Part shown: piece by piece, positions 35,355 through 47,088 of the stretch
Layout: each line of letters starts with the position of its first letter
How positions within the stretch are numbered: the stretch's first letter is position 1
NCBI RefSeq assembly: GCF_012910785.2
Contig: NZ_WTVH02000008.1
Span: forward strand, 62,001 to 126,000
Source: Aromatoleum buckelii
Lineage (GTDB): Bacteria > Pseudomonadota > Gammaproteobacteria > Burkholderiales > Rhodocyclaceae
Direction: 5' to 3'
Length of the DNA stretch: 64,000 nucleotides
Program-made: the position numbers and the translations under genes
The notes under the pieces: model-generated
Database searches by the model: none
What the model was told of the DNA's origin: nothing
What the model saw: the letters and a program-made list of their open reading frames with translations, nothing else

Positions 35355-36554
35355 ATGAAATTCCCGCGCTTCATTCAGATTCACACGCTGCACACCTATC
35401 CCGCGGCACTACTCAACCGCGACGACGCCGGACTCGCAAAGCGTCTGCCGCTCGGCAATGCAGTGCGCACGCGTATTTCCTCCCAATGCTTGAAGAGGCA
35501 TTGGCGCGTTGCCGAAGACCGGTTTGCTCTTTCCAATCTCGACGTACCCATGGCAGTGCGCTCCCGCGGAACGCTGGAACTCATCAGCAAGCGAATTCAG
35601 GAAAATGGTGTATCGGCTGAACTGGCTCAGACATCCGTGGAATTCTTGCGCGATGCTGGCCTGCTGGACAAGGGTGGCAAGGATAAGAAGGGCGACGATG
35701 CGTTGAAGACCGGCCAGGCCGTCCTCTTGGGCAGGGCCGAAATCGATTACCTCGTCAAGCGCTGCACCGAGCTCGCGGAATTGGCATCCGACGACAAGTC
35801 GCTGAAGGCCGACGTGACGAAGATGTTGAAGGACGAGAAGAAGAACATTGAAGCCCTTAAGCACGGAAGTGGCCTGGAATCGGCCTTGTTCGGTCGCATG
35901 GTGACTTCCGACGTTTTGGCGAGCCGCGATGCCTCCATCTACGTCGCCCATGCATTCACGGTTCACCCTGCGCAGGTCGAGAACGACTATTTCACCGTCG
36001 TCGATGATCTCCTCCAGGAGGCCGGCGAACTGGGCTCGGCCGGCATTTTCGACACCGAGCTCGCATCAGGCCTTTACTACGGCTACGTCGTGGTCGACGT
36101 GCCTCAGTTGATCGAAAATCTCGAAGGCATTTCCGCCCGCGAATGCTTCGCGCCGGACACGCCTCCCGAGCGTCGGGAACTAGCGGGACGCGCGGTGCAG
36201 CATCTCCTTCACCTGATCGCCACGGTAAGCCCGGGAGCAAAGCGCGGATCGACCGCTCCATTCGATTGGGCAAAGTTCGTCCTCGTGGAAGCTGGTGACT
36301 GGCAGCCTCGCAGCCTCGCCGGCGCCTTCCACGATGCGCTGCCGCTCGACGACAAGAACGATCACGGCACGATCCGCCAGCGGACCGTCGCCCGGCTGTC
36401 CGCGGAAATCGCTGCCATGGACGACGCCTACGGCGCTCCGCTCGCCCGCCGCTTCCTGTCGCTCGATCCCGTAGAGTTAGCCGGCGCGGAGCGGATCAAC
36501 CTCAACAAGTTGGCCGACTGGGCGAAGGACATCGTGCAGCAAGGGGAATGCTGA
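35355..36554 (+). CDS. casC: Cascade backbone subunit Cas7e (CasC/Cse4)
   Basis: A 399-residue RAMP protein, present in six copies along the crRNA in Cascade. The N-terminus FIQIHTLHTYPAALLNRDDAG and the segment RTRISSQCLKRHWR are diagnostic for Cas7e. A long inserted helical thumb (about residues 90-170, Lys-rich) follows, then the return RRM segment YVAHAFTVHPAQVENDYFT. It starts 21 bases after cse2 with GGAG, and cas5e starts one base after its stop. Confidence 0.95.
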   Translation: MKFPRFIQIHTLHTYPAALLNRDDAGLAKRLPLGNAVRTRISSQCLKRHWRVAEDRFALSNLDVPMAVRSRGTLELISKRIQENGVSAELAQTSVEFLRDAGLLDKGGKDKKGDDALKTGQAVLLGRAEIDYLVKRCTELAELASDDKSLKADVTKMLKDEKKNIEALKHGSGLESALFGRMVTSDVLASRDASIYVAHAFTVHPAQVENDYFTVVDDLLQEAGELGSAGIFDTELASGLYYGYVVVDVPQLIENLEGISARECFAPDTPPERRELAGRAVQHLLHLIATVSPGAKRGSTAPFDWAKFVLVEAGDWQPRSLAGAFHDALPLDDKNDHGTIRQRTVARLSAEIAAMDDAYGAPLARRFLSLDPVELAGAERINLNKLADWAKDIVQQGEC

Positions 36555-36555
36555 A

Positions 36556-37290
36556 ATGCGCCGCCATCTGTTGATGCGCCTGGAGGGGCCGCTGACGGCG
36601 TTCGGCGGCGAGACGATCGACAATTACGGAGTGATTCGCGACTTTCCTGCGCTCTCGATGATCACCGGCCTGCTCGCAAATGCCTTGGGTTATCGGCGGG
36701 AGGAGTGCGAGTTGCACGATCGCTTGCAGGCCCGGCTCGTCATGGGAGCCCGGCTTGACGGCGAGTCGCATCGCATGCGCGACTACCAGACGGCGCAACT
36801 GTTCGAAAAGGACCAAGGCTGGACGACGTTCGGAGAACCCGAAGGCAGGGCACCAAGCCCTAGCTACTCGGTGCAGCCGGACGGGCGAAAGTCCCTCACG
36901 TGGCAACGCTACCGCGACTACCACGCCAGCCTCAGCGTCCTCGTCGCCCTGCGCCTGGAGCCCGCGGATGAGTCCCCCGATCTGGATGATCTGGCTGACG
37001 CCCTCGACCATCCCGCCCGCCCCCTGTTCATCGGTCGCAAGTCCTGCCTTCCCAGCGGTCGGATTTTCGCCGGCTGGCAAACCGCCGGCAACGTACTACA
37101 CGCCCTTCAGACTGCTCAGGTTGTCGACCGCGGAGCGTCGTCGCGCCTGCAATGGCCCGAAGGAGAAGGCCGGCTCAACGGCGATCGCCGGATCGATTTG
37201 TGCGATGAGCGCAATTGGGTCAGCGGCGTGCATGGCGGATGGCGGCCTGTTCGGGAAGGCAGCCTGCTGCCACAGGGAGCACATTCATGA
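36556..37290 (+). CDS. casD: Cascade subunit Cas5e (CasD)
   Basis: A 244-residue RAMP protein that caps the 5' handle of the crRNA. It has the Cas5 N-terminus HLLMRLEGPLTAFGGETIDN, then RDFPALSMITGLLANALG. LFIGRKSCLPSGRI in the C-terminal half is the usual Cas5e GRKSCP-type signature. AAGGGGA (36541-36547) precedes the start. The stop overlaps the cas6e start by four bases. Confidence 0.94.
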   Translation: MRRHLLMRLEGPLTAFGGETIDNYGVIRDFPALSMITGLLANALGYRREECELHDRLQARLVMGARLDGESHRMRDYQTAQLFEKDQGWTTFGEPEGRAPSPSYSVQPDGRKSLTWQRYRDYHASLSVLVALRLEPADESPDLDDLADALDHPARPLFIGRKSCLPSGRIFAGWQTAGNVLHALQTAQVVDRGASSRLQWPEGEGRLNGDRRIDLCDERNWVSGVHGGWRPVREGSLLPQGAHS

Positions 37291-38015
37291 CAGCACTGCA
37301 CTTGATGCGTCTGTATCCCGACCCTCATGCCTTGGCCACTTGGGCAACTCGGTATGAGCTGCTCTCGGCGGACGGGGACTACGGCTACGCGCTCCACGCA
37401 CTGCTCAGCGCCGCATTCGGTGATTTGGCGCCCAAGCCGCTTCGTTACCTCGGGGGCAGGCAGGGATTGCTCGCTTACACCACAGCGGGCCTTGAGACGC
37501 TGAAATTGAACGCGGGATTGGCCGCGCCGGACGTCGCCCGGGCGCTTGGTCTGGACGACATCGATGCCCGTCCATTTCCGAATGTCTGGAAGACAGGACA
37601 ACGGCTGGGCTTCGACTTGCGCGTGCGTCCGGTCGTCCGTGCCAAGGACGGACGAGAGCGAGACATGTTTTTGCACACACTCGGAGCCAGCCCCGAGGCA
37701 GTTGCGGAACATGGCGGGCTTGGCGAACGCGCAACGGTCTACACCGACTGGTTGGCGAAGCAATTTGATGACGCCGCTCACATCGTGGAAGCGCATATGG
37801 ATTCGTTTCGACTTACGCGGGTGATTCGCAAAGCAGGCAGCATCGACGCAGGCAAACGAAGCGCGCGTTCGGTCAACGGCCCCGATGTCGTGTTCCACGG
37901 GCACTTGCACGTCGGCAATTCCGAAGCCTTTGCGCGACTATTGGCACGTGGGGTGGGTCGCCATCGGGCTTTCGGCTTCGGCATGCTGCTGCTTCGCCCC
38001 GCTTCGACATGCTAA
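37287..38015 (+). CDS. casE: CRISPR RNA endoribonuclease Cas6e (CasE/Cse3)
   Basis: A 242-residue RAMP endonuclease that cuts pre-crRNA 3' of the repeat hairpin and stays bound to it. His37 in YGYALHALLSAAF sits in the YxxH-x2-L context of the catalytic His of characterised Cas6e proteins. The C-terminal Gly-rich loop is RGVGRHRAFGFGMLLLRP, which contacts the hairpin. ATG 37287 overlaps the cas5e stop (ATGA). The stop overlaps cas1 by seven bases. Confidence 0.94.
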   Translation: MTALHLMRLYPDPHALATWATRYELLSADGDYGYALHALLSAAFGDLAPKPLRYLGGRQGLLAYTTAGLETLKLNAGLAAPDVARALGLDDIDARPFPNVWKTGQRLGFDLRVRPVVRAKDGRERDMFLHTLGASPEAVAEHGGLGERATVYTDWLAKQFDDAAHIVEAHMDSFRLTRVIRKAGSIDAGKRSARSVNGPDVVFHGHLHVGNSEAFARLLARGVGRHRAFGFGMLLLRPASTC

Positions 38016-38902
38016 AGGGACGGCTCGGGCTGGAAACGGCCCGCGTTCCCCACGTCGACCGACACGGCCTGATCTGGCTGGAACGGGGAGAACTGTGCGT
38101 CGTAGATGGCTGCCTGCATTTCGTAGCCGGAAAGGACTCGCTGACTCCCCATATCCTGCAAGTTCCCCATCAGGCGGTGTCGATGATCCTGCTCGGCCCG
38201 GGAAGCAGTATCACGCACGATGCGCTGCGGCTACTGGCACGTCACGGCACGCTGATGGCAGCAGTGGGGCAGGATGGCGTGCGCACCTACACGGCGCCTC
38301 CGCTATTACCAGACCGTTCGGACGTTGCGCGACGCCAAGCCGAACTCTGGGGAGCACCCCGCCGCCGCGTCAGCGTTGCCCGTCACATGTATGCACTGCG
38401 CCTGGGCGAAGTGCTTCCCCACCGTGACCTGGACACGCTCCGGGGTATCGAAGGGTCTCGGGTGAAGGCGATCTACCGTTTGATGGCTGAAAAATACGGC
38501 ATCGAATGGGATGGACGGCACTACGACCGCAACAATCCCACTGCGGCAGATATCCCCAATCAAGCGATCAACCACGCGGCAACAGCGGTACAAGGTGCTG
38601 CCGCAATCGCGGTCCAATCACTCGCCGCCATCCCGCAACTTGGCTTCATCCATGAAGATTCAGGACAGGCATTCGTTCTCGATATTGCCGACCTGTTCCG
38701 CGATACCGTGACTTTGCAAATTGCTTTCTCGGCCGCCCAGAAGGCGCTGGCTGGAAACCCGGACAGCATAGACCGGTTAGTGAGGCGCGAGGCTTCAACA
38801 GTATTTCGCAAGCAGTCCGTCATTCCGGCGATGATCGACAAGATCAAGCAAGTATTACGAACGGAGGAGACTAATGGGGTTGGTGATGATCGTGACTCGT
38901 GA
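38009..38902 (+). CDS. cas1: CRISPR integrase subunit Cas1 (type I-E)
   Basis: A 297-residue metal-dependent integrase that, with Cas2, inserts new spacers. Catalytic residues are Glu148 (RGIEGSRVK), His215 (GFIHEDSG), Asp225 and Asp228 (LDIADLF). The spacings, 67 then 10 and 13, equal those of E. coli Cas1 (Glu141, His208, Asp218, Asp221). The N-terminal beta domain runs to about residue 85. All ligands are intact, which predicts active adaptation. The gene overlaps both cas6e and cas2. Confidence 0.96.
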   Translation: MLKGRLGLETARVPHVDRHGLIWLERGELCVVDGCLHFVAGKDSLTPHILQVPHQAVSMILLGPGSSITHDALRLLARHGTLMAAVGQDGVRTYTAPPLLPDRSDVARRQAELWGAPRRRVSVARHMYALRLGEVLPHRDLDTLRGIEGSRVKAIYRLMAEKYGIEWDGRHYDRNNPTAADIPNQAINHAATAVQGAAAIAVQSLAAIPQLGFIHEDSGQAFVLDIADLFRDTVTLQIAFSAAQKALAGNPDSIDRLVRREASTVFRKQSVIPAMIDKIKQVLRTEETNGVGDDRDS

Positions 38903-39170
38903 CGTCGCCGATCGATATCGCGGCTTCCTGGCGTCGGTAATGCTTGAAGTGGCACCCACCGTCTATGTGTCGCCACGCATGAACCCGAGAGTACGAACGC
39001 GAACATGGGACGTGTTGGCTGACTGGCACAGCGAAGAGCCGCGCGGAAGCATCACGATGGTATGGCGTGACGCCAACGAAACTGGCGGTATCGGAATAGA
39101 ATCGTTGGGTGAGTCGCCGCGCAAACTCATAGAAGTTGACGGTACGTGGCTGGTGAAAAAGATGCTGTAA
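38874..39170 (+). CDS. cas2: CRISPR adaptation protein Cas2 (type I-E)
   Basis: A 98-residue Cas2e that forms the dimeric bridge in the Cas1-Cas2 complex. It shows the I-E pattern IVTRDVADRYRGFLASVMLE, then YVSPRMNPRVRTRTWDVL, with the C-terminal extension typical of E. coli-type Cas2. ATG 38874 has GGAGG at 38863-38867; an alternative ATG 38886 would remove four residues. It overlaps cas1 by 29 bases, and the leader begins directly after its stop. Confidence 0.95.
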   Translation: MGLVMIVTRDVADRYRGFLASVMLEVAPTVYVSPRMNPRVRTRTWDVLADWHSEEPRGSITMVWRDANETGGIGIESLGESPRKLIEVDGTWLVKKML

Positions 39171-39237
39171 AGCGTACATTAAAAATCTGAAGCAAGTTCA
39201 ACACTTTCTCTTTTGGATCAAGCTATTATCCGCTAGA
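39171..39237 (+). promoter_or_regulatory. CRISPR leader
   Basis: A 67-base AT-rich segment between the cas2 stop and the first repeat. It has a possible -10 TATTAT at 39224-39229 but no clear -35, and an IHF-like site. Its side is the adaptation end, since the degenerate repeat lies at the other end. The promoter of the pre-crRNA probably lies here or in cas2. Confidence 0.75.
39216..39228 (+). promoter_or_regulatory. IHF-like binding site in the leader
   Basis: The sequence GATCAAGCTATTA fits the IHF consensus WATCAANNNNTTR at all fixed positions except the first W. It ends 9 bases before the first repeat. In E. coli type I-E, IHF bends the leader at a comparable distance to guide Cas1-Cas2. 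Confidence 0.6.
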
Positions 39238-42200
39238 GATTCCCCCGCGTCCGCGGGGATAGGCCCGCCAAAGGGGCGCGAATGCCTGACAAATACCTGA
39301 TTCCCCCGCGTCCGCGGGGATAGGCCCGGCTCGCGTTCGCGCAATCGAGTCTGACCGCCGATTCCCCCGCGTCCGCGGGGATAGGCCGTCGGCACCGTGA
39401 CGAGCGCGACCGGCTCAGTAGATTCCCCCGCGTCCGCGGGGATAGGCCCGAGTTAATGCGGTCGATTGTGCAGCCCTGCGGGATTCCCCCGCGTCCGCGG
39501 GGATAGGCCCTGGAAGCGGTCGAAACGCTGATGGCCAACCCGGATTCCCCCGCGTCCGCGGGGATAGGCCCCAGTATGAGCCGTGACGCGGACGAAGAAA
39601 CCGGATTCCCCCGCGTCCGCGGGGATAGGCCCTCGGCCGGCGCTTACAGCACATGGATGATCGAGATTCCCCCGCGTCCGCGGGGATAGGCCCAGGCGAA
39701 GACCGGCGCCAAGCTGCGCATCGAGGATTCCCCCGCGTCCGCGGGGATAGGCCCAAAACCAGCTACCGGCCCACTGTGCCGATGGCGATTCCCCCGCGTC
39801 CGCGGGGATAGGCCCGGCAGTACGACCGTGGAGCAGGTGCGCTGATGGATTCCCCCGCGTCCGCGGGGATAGGCCCTACTCGATCGGCCCGACGCCCGAG
39901 CCGTCGATGATTCCCCCGCGTCCGCGGGGATAGGCCCACGATCCACGCCGCACCGACAATGGCGACGAAGATTCCCCCGCGTCCGCGGGGATAGGCCCAC
40001 CGGCACCGCAAGGACCGCCGCCATGACGATGATTCCCCCGCGTCCGCGGGGATAGGCCTTTTCTTGATCATGTTGAAAACTCCGTTAGCCCGATTCCCCC
40101 GCGTCCGCGGGGATAGGCCCGTCGCCTCGGTCACGGGCGTCAAGGACTGTGGGATTCCCCCGCGTCCGCGGGGATAGGCCCTGCAATTTGTTCCGATTCG
40201 CTCCGACCTTGCAGATTCCCCCGCGTCCGCGGGGATAGGCCCTCGTCGATCTCCGGGTAGCCGCCGTCGCGCCGGATTCCCCCGCGTCCGCGGGGATAGG
40301 CCCCTACGAGCACCTGTTCGCGCAAATCTTCCTGCGATTCCCCCGCGTCCGCGGGGATAGGCCCGACCCGAGCAGTTGCGGCAACTGCATCGACAGGATT
40401 CCCCCGCGTCCGCGGGGATAGGCCCTAGCATCAGCAACCCTGTCATGAACCTGATCGGATTCCCCCGCGTCCGCGGGGATAGGCCCATCGGGGTTCTCGG
40501 ATACCGCGCGCTCCTGGAGATTCCCCCGCGTCCGCGGGGATAGGCCCTGGTCGGCGTCGATTTCGAACGACTCCTGAACGATTCCCCCGCGTCCGCGGGG
40601 ATAGGCCCGCGACGATGGGGGAGTGCTACCGCAATCCAGGGATTCCCCCGCGTCCGCGGGGATAGGCCCTCGGCAAAAACACCGCGAACGAATGGCTAGC
40701 GGATTCCCCCGCGTCCGCGGGGATAGGCCCGGCAAAAGCCCTGCAAGCCGAAGTCGTCGACGGATTCCCCCGCGTCCGCGGGGATAGGCCCCCATCACCG
40801 AACAAGCCACGCGCCACCGCGCAGATTCCCCCGCGTCCGCGGGGATAGGCCCTGGTTGCAGAACACCGAAACCCTAGCGACCCAGATTCCCCCGCGTCCG
40901 CGGGGATAGGCCCGGGGCTAAGCGTCGTCCGGAGTCTGTGACGATGATTCCCCCGCGTCCGCGGGGATAGGCCCGACGGCAGTGCGGTTCCCGGCGCGCT
41001 CGTCTCGATTCCCCCGCGTCCGCGGGGATAGGCCCGCATGATCGAGGACTACGGCGTGTGCTACGCCGATTCCCCCGCGTCCGCGGGGATAGGCCCCGGT
41101 TACGCTCGATCATCGTCGTGGTCACGATGATTCCCCCGCGTCCGCGGGGATAGGCCCCAGCGGTAACGCTCCGGCAACCCACAGACCACGATTCCCCCGC
41201 GTCCGCGGGGATAGGCCCCGCAGCCCCTTTGTCCGCCCCGATCCCATACGGATTCCCCCGCGTCCGCGGGGATAGGCCCATTTCGAGAATAGAGGGGAAT
41301 ACGGTGTCGATGATTCCCCCGCGTCCGCGGGGATAGGCCCCTCGCGGCGCTCGACTCGTGGTGTATCCAGATGATTCCCCCGCGTCCGCGGGGATAGGCC
41401 CGTCCCGACCGTGTTGAACAGCGCGACGACCGCGATTCCCCCGCGTCCGCGGGGATAGGCCCGAATGCCGCGACCAGCGCATCGGCCGCAGGCAGATTCC
41501 CCCGCGTCCGCGGGGATAGGCCCAACGCCACCGCGCTCGCCGACAAGCTGCAGACGATTCCCCCGCGTCCGCGGGGATAGGCCCCATCGTCTATCTCGCG
41601 GGTGAAGCAGGCATGGGATTCCCCCGCGTCCGCGGGGATAGGCCCCTGCATGGCCGGATAGCGACTGTCTGCGGTGTGATTCCCCCGCGTCCGCGGGGAT
41701 AGGCCCGCATGATGACTTTTGCCGGGGGCGAGCCGTGCGATTCCCCCGCGTCCGCGGGGATAGGCCCTGTCGCGGCTCGCGCAGCTTGAGAAAATGGAGG
41801 ATTCCCCCGCGTCCGCGGGGATAGGCCCTCGACGTAAGCATCGTGTGCGTCCTCCTGCTGGATTCCCCCGCGTCCGCGGGGATAGGCCCGTCGCCGTGGT
41901 GCCGGGAGTGGTGCGCGTGCTGATTCCCCCGCGTCCGCGGGGATAGGCCCTGATGGAACGCGCCGCGCTCGCTGCGATGCGCGATTCCCCCGCGTCCGCG
42001 GGGATAGGCCCGCGACGCGGAAGAGGAAACCGCAAGACCTGTGGATTCCCCCGCGTCCGCGGGGATAGGCCCGGTCCTTGACGATGATGCTTGCGACGCT
42101 GATGGATTCCCCCGCGTCCGCGGGGATAGGCCCCCATCCGTCGTCGGTGTATTTCTCCGCGCCATGATTCCCCCGCGTCCGCGGGGATAGGCCCTGATGG

Positions 42201-43596
42201 ACCGGCAAGGCATCGCCGGGGATGACGATTCCCCCGCGTCCGCGGGGATAGGCCCTGGCGCGGATGATCGGGCATCGGGACGTCCGAGATTCCCCCGCGT
42301 CCGCGGGGATAGGCCCTTCCCACGACAAAAACTGACGCCCTTGAATCCGATTCCCCCGCGTCCGCGGGGATAGGCCCTATAACCCGCTGCGCCTGGGTGC
42401 AAATTACGTGATTCCCCCGCGTCCGCGGGGATAGGCCCTCTTGGCAAGCCGAGGCATCCGGATACTTCTCGATTCCCCCGCGTCCGCGGGGATAGGCCTT
42501 TTACGGTCAGTGTGGCGGACGATGCGGTCGGGATTCCCCCGCGTCCGCGGGGATAGGCCCTTACGTACCATGCAAGCAGATTTTGTTATCGTGATTCCCC
42601 CGCGTCCGCGGGGATAGGCCCATTCCAGACTGGCAGGAATTCACCGACGCCGAGATTCCCCCGCGTCCGCGGGGATAGGCCCATCATCGTGTCCGGCTTC
42701 GTCGGCCTCGTGTCGATTCCCCCGCGTCCGCGGGGATAGGCCCTGGTGACCAGCTGGATATCTGCCGGACAGGTTGATTCCCCCGCGTCCGCGGGGATAG
42801 GCCTCCTTGACCCGCGCGGTCCCGGTCCCGGTCAGCGATTCCCCGCGTCCGCGGGGATAGGCCCCCGTCGTCGAGCGGCGGCGATCCGAAGCCCGTGATT
42901 CCCCCGCGTCCGCGGGGATAGGCCGTTCGGCTTCGGAGGGCAGCGGGGCGTGATACAGATTCCCCCGCGTCCGCGGGGATAGGCCCATTCGCGTGAATCT
43001 GCTCGCGTCGGTGCTGATGATTCCCCCGCGTCCGCGGGGATAGGCCCTGACCGGCGACACGGCCGGGCTGCGGGCGCTGGATTCCCCCGCGTCCGCGGGG
43101 ATAGGCCCATGACGCTCCCGCAAGGGCAGGTCCGCGTCGTGATTCCCCCGCGTCCGCGGGGATAGGCCCGTTAAACTGCTGCGCAACCTCATCCCAAATG
43201 AGATTCCCCCGCGTCCGCGGGGATAGGCCCTGCACGTTTGACTCTATTGTTGGTGATGGCCGGATTCCCCCGCGTCCGCGGGGATAGGCCCATGCGCCAG
43301 GATTTCTGCCGCAGTCAAAGGTAGATTCCCCCGCGTCCGCGGGGATAGGCCCTATTCAGGGGGCAGCGGGCGACCGGTTTCAGGGATTCCCCCGCGTCCG
43401 CGGGGATAGGCCCGGATGTCGGCGGCGACCTCATCGACCTGTTCAGATTCCCCCGCGTCCGCGGGGATAGGCCCACCAGCAAGCCGATTGCCGTGTTCCT
43501 GTTCGGGATTCCCCCGCGTCCGCGGGGATAGGCCCCTCGTGTCCGCGTTCCTGATCGCTGCGCGCGGGATTCCCCCGCGTCCGCGGGGATAGGCCC

Positions 43597-43840
43597 AAGA
43601 ACATGATGCGCTGCCTCGTCAAAGCCATGATTCCCCCGCGTCCGCGGGGATAGGCCCGGTGCGTCGGTATCGAAGTCGCCGAATCCTGCGATTCCCCCGC
43701 GTCCGCGGGGATAGGCCCAAGAACATGATGCGCTGCCTCGTCAAAGCCATGATTCCCCCGCGTCCGCGGGGATAGGCCCGGTGCGTCGATATCGAAGTCG
43801 CCGAATCCTGCGATTCCCCCGCGTCCGCGGGGATAGGCCC
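43597..43840 (+). repeat. Tandem duplication of a two-spacer unit inside the array
   Basis: The 122-base block 43597-43718 is repeated at 43719-43840. Spacers 43597-43628 and 43719-43750 are identical. Spacers 43658-43689 and 43780-43811 differ only at their tenth base (G against A). This is best explained by recombination or slippage between repeats. Confidence 0.95.
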
Positions 43841-44299
43841 CGAATTCGGAATGCCTTGAACGAGGTGGCTGTGATTCCCCCGCGTCCGCGGGGATAGGCC
43901 CCGCCAAGGAAGACCTCGTCGCCCTTGGCCTGTGATTCCCCCGCGTCCGCGGGGATAGGCCCCGGGAGATGGTCTGCTGCAGCTCCGCCGACTCGATTCC
44001 CCCGCGTCCGCGGGGATAGGCCCGGCCCGGTACAGATCGAGCTCGCCTTCCTTCCGATTCCCCTGCGTCCGCGGGGATAGGCCCTGCTGTGCTCGCTGGG
44101 ATTCAAGCCGGTTGTGGATTCCCCCGCGTCCGCGGGGATAGGCCGCCACCCGCCGCCGCGGCGCCAACCTGTCCGACGATTCCCCCGCGTCCGCGGGGAT
44201 AGGCCGTTCTCGACGACGCTGCTGGCGAGCTCGTCGAAGATTCCCCCGCGTCCGCGGGGATAGGACCGAGCCATAGCGAAATTGTGCGACTGCTCCCCA

Positions 44300-44328
44300 G
44301 TTCTCCCCGTCTCCACGAGGATGAGCCC
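44300..44328 (+). repeat. Degenerate terminal CRISPR repeat
   Basis: It follows the last good repeat by exactly one period. It matches the consensus at 20 of 29 positions, with changes in the stem that break base pairing. It marks the oldest end of the array. Confidence 0.85.
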
Positions 44329-44472
44329 TGGCCGTAGGTGAGCGCACTGGCTTGTGCATATCGCCCTTCAGCGACGAAAGGCCTGGATTGAAATGTTGAC
44401 CGCTCGCTGATACGCCGTCTGCAAGCCGATGCCAATTCCTGCTTCGTTCGGGCGGGGGAGATAATCCGGTCC

Positions 44473-45222
44473 ATGAAAAAGAGCCTTGCCTACCGGACCA
44501 ACCATTGGCTGCCGTGCCGCTTGGTCGTGATCGTCGGCGTTGTCGCCGCAGGGATGGCTGTGGACGCGCATGCGGACTCGACGGAACGTCCTCGCATCGC
44601 CGTCGACATCGGCCACACGCTCGCAGCGTCCGGGGCTACCAGTGCGCGGGGGCGGACGGAGTTCGAGTTCAACCGCGACCTTGCGCTGCAGGTGAGTGCG
44701 GCGCTCGAACGACTGGACGTGAGAGCGGAACTCGTCAACGCCGAGGGCGCGATCGAATCCCTCGCCGCGCGCCCGGCGCAGGTGCCGGACGCGGAGTTTT
44801 TCCTGTCGATCCACCACGATTCAGTCAGCGAGTCCGAACTCGAATACTGGGAATGGCAGGGCGAGACGCAGCGCTACAGCGACCGCTGGGCCGGCCATTC
44901 GCTGTTCGTGTCGCGGCGCAATCCGGATCTCGGGCGCAGCGTGCTGTGCGCGGTGACGATCGGGGCGCGGCTGCAGCGGGCGGGTTTCGTGTCGACGCAG
45001 AAGAACGGCCGCCAGCGGGAATACGCGGACCGGCAACATGCGGTGCATTTCTACGACAACCTGGTCGTGCTGTATCGCGCGCGGCAGCCGGCGGTGCTGT
45101 TCGAAGCCGGCGTCATCAAGCACCGCGACGAGGAGCTGCTGCTGCGCGAGCCGCGGCGCCAGGCGCTGATGGCCGGCGAGATCGCGACGGGCATCGCTGC
45201 GTGCCTTGCCGCGGGGCGCTGA
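44473..45222 (+). CDS. N-acetylmuramoyl-L-alanine amidase (Amidase_3)
   Basis: A 249-residue zinc amidase that cleaves the bond between MurNAc and the stem peptide. The N-terminal 35 residues are a signal peptide (LVVIVGVVAAGMAVDAHA). The catalytic domain shows IAVDIGHT (first zinc His), EFEFNRDLALQV (Glu), FLSIHHDS (second His) and AVLFEAGVIKHRDEE with the catalytic Glu. There is no AMIN or SPOR domain, so it is a minimal periplasmic form. It stands alone 144 bases after the CRISPR array. Confidence 0.9.
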   Translation: MKKSLAYRTNHWLPCRLVVIVGVVAAGMAVDAHADSTERPRIAVDIGHTLAASGATSARGRTEFEFNRDLALQVSAALERLDVRAELVNAEGAIESLAARPAQVPDAEFFLSIHHDSVSESELEYWEWQGETQRYSDRWAGHSLFVSRRNPDLGRSVLCAVTIGARLQRAGFVSTQKNGRQREYADRQHAVHFYDNLVVLYRARQPAVLFEAGVIKHRDEELLLREPRRQALMAGEIATGIAACLAAGR

Positions 45223-45265
45223 CCGCAGTCGGGGTGCGGCCCGTGGTTTCGGCGAGCCGCGGATT

Positions 45266-46939
<1,674 letters not shown>

Positions 46940-46995
46940 GGTCGGTTCGCAAAAAACAAAGCCGCCGAGCCGAGCGGCCGGGCGGGACAAGCCCA

Positions 46996-47001
46996 ATTCT
47001 A
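46996..47001 (-). promoter_or_regulatory. Candidate -10 element for prfC
   Basis: TAGAAT on the minus strand, 56 bases before the prfC start, in an AT-rich stretch (46994-47012). No strong -35 is seen at the right distance. Confidence 0.4.
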
Positions 47002-47088
47002 TCAAGTAATTACCGGATCGCAGCAGATTGGCGCGGTCGGGCCGAAATCTGCGATGATGCAGCCCTCCCGCAATTCGACGATATCGTC

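Larger units (their letters stand above)
39238..44328 (+). CRISPR. Type I-E CRISPR array, 84 repeats, 83 spacers
   Basis: A 29-base repeat (starts GATTCCCCCGCG, ends GGGGATAGGCCC) recurs every 61 bases, leaving 32-base spacers. Starts run 39238 + 61n to 42837. One repeat there (42837-42864) lacks a C, and the phase continues from 42897 to 44239. That gives 83 well-conserved repeats, and a degenerate 84th at 44300. The stem CCCCGC/GCGGGG with loop GTCC is the Cas6e hairpin, and cleavage after it would leave the handle ATAGGCCC. Orientation is plus: leader, IHF site and cas2 on the left, decayed repeat on the right. Array length and intact cas genes suggest long activity. Confidence 0.99.

Noticed and set aside
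39198-44359. Long open minus-strand frames rich in GLSPRTRGN, PIPADAGES and AYPRGRGGI
   Set aside because: They are translations of the CRISPR repeat in three frames; the repeat has no stop on that strand. They are a known source of false protein annotations.
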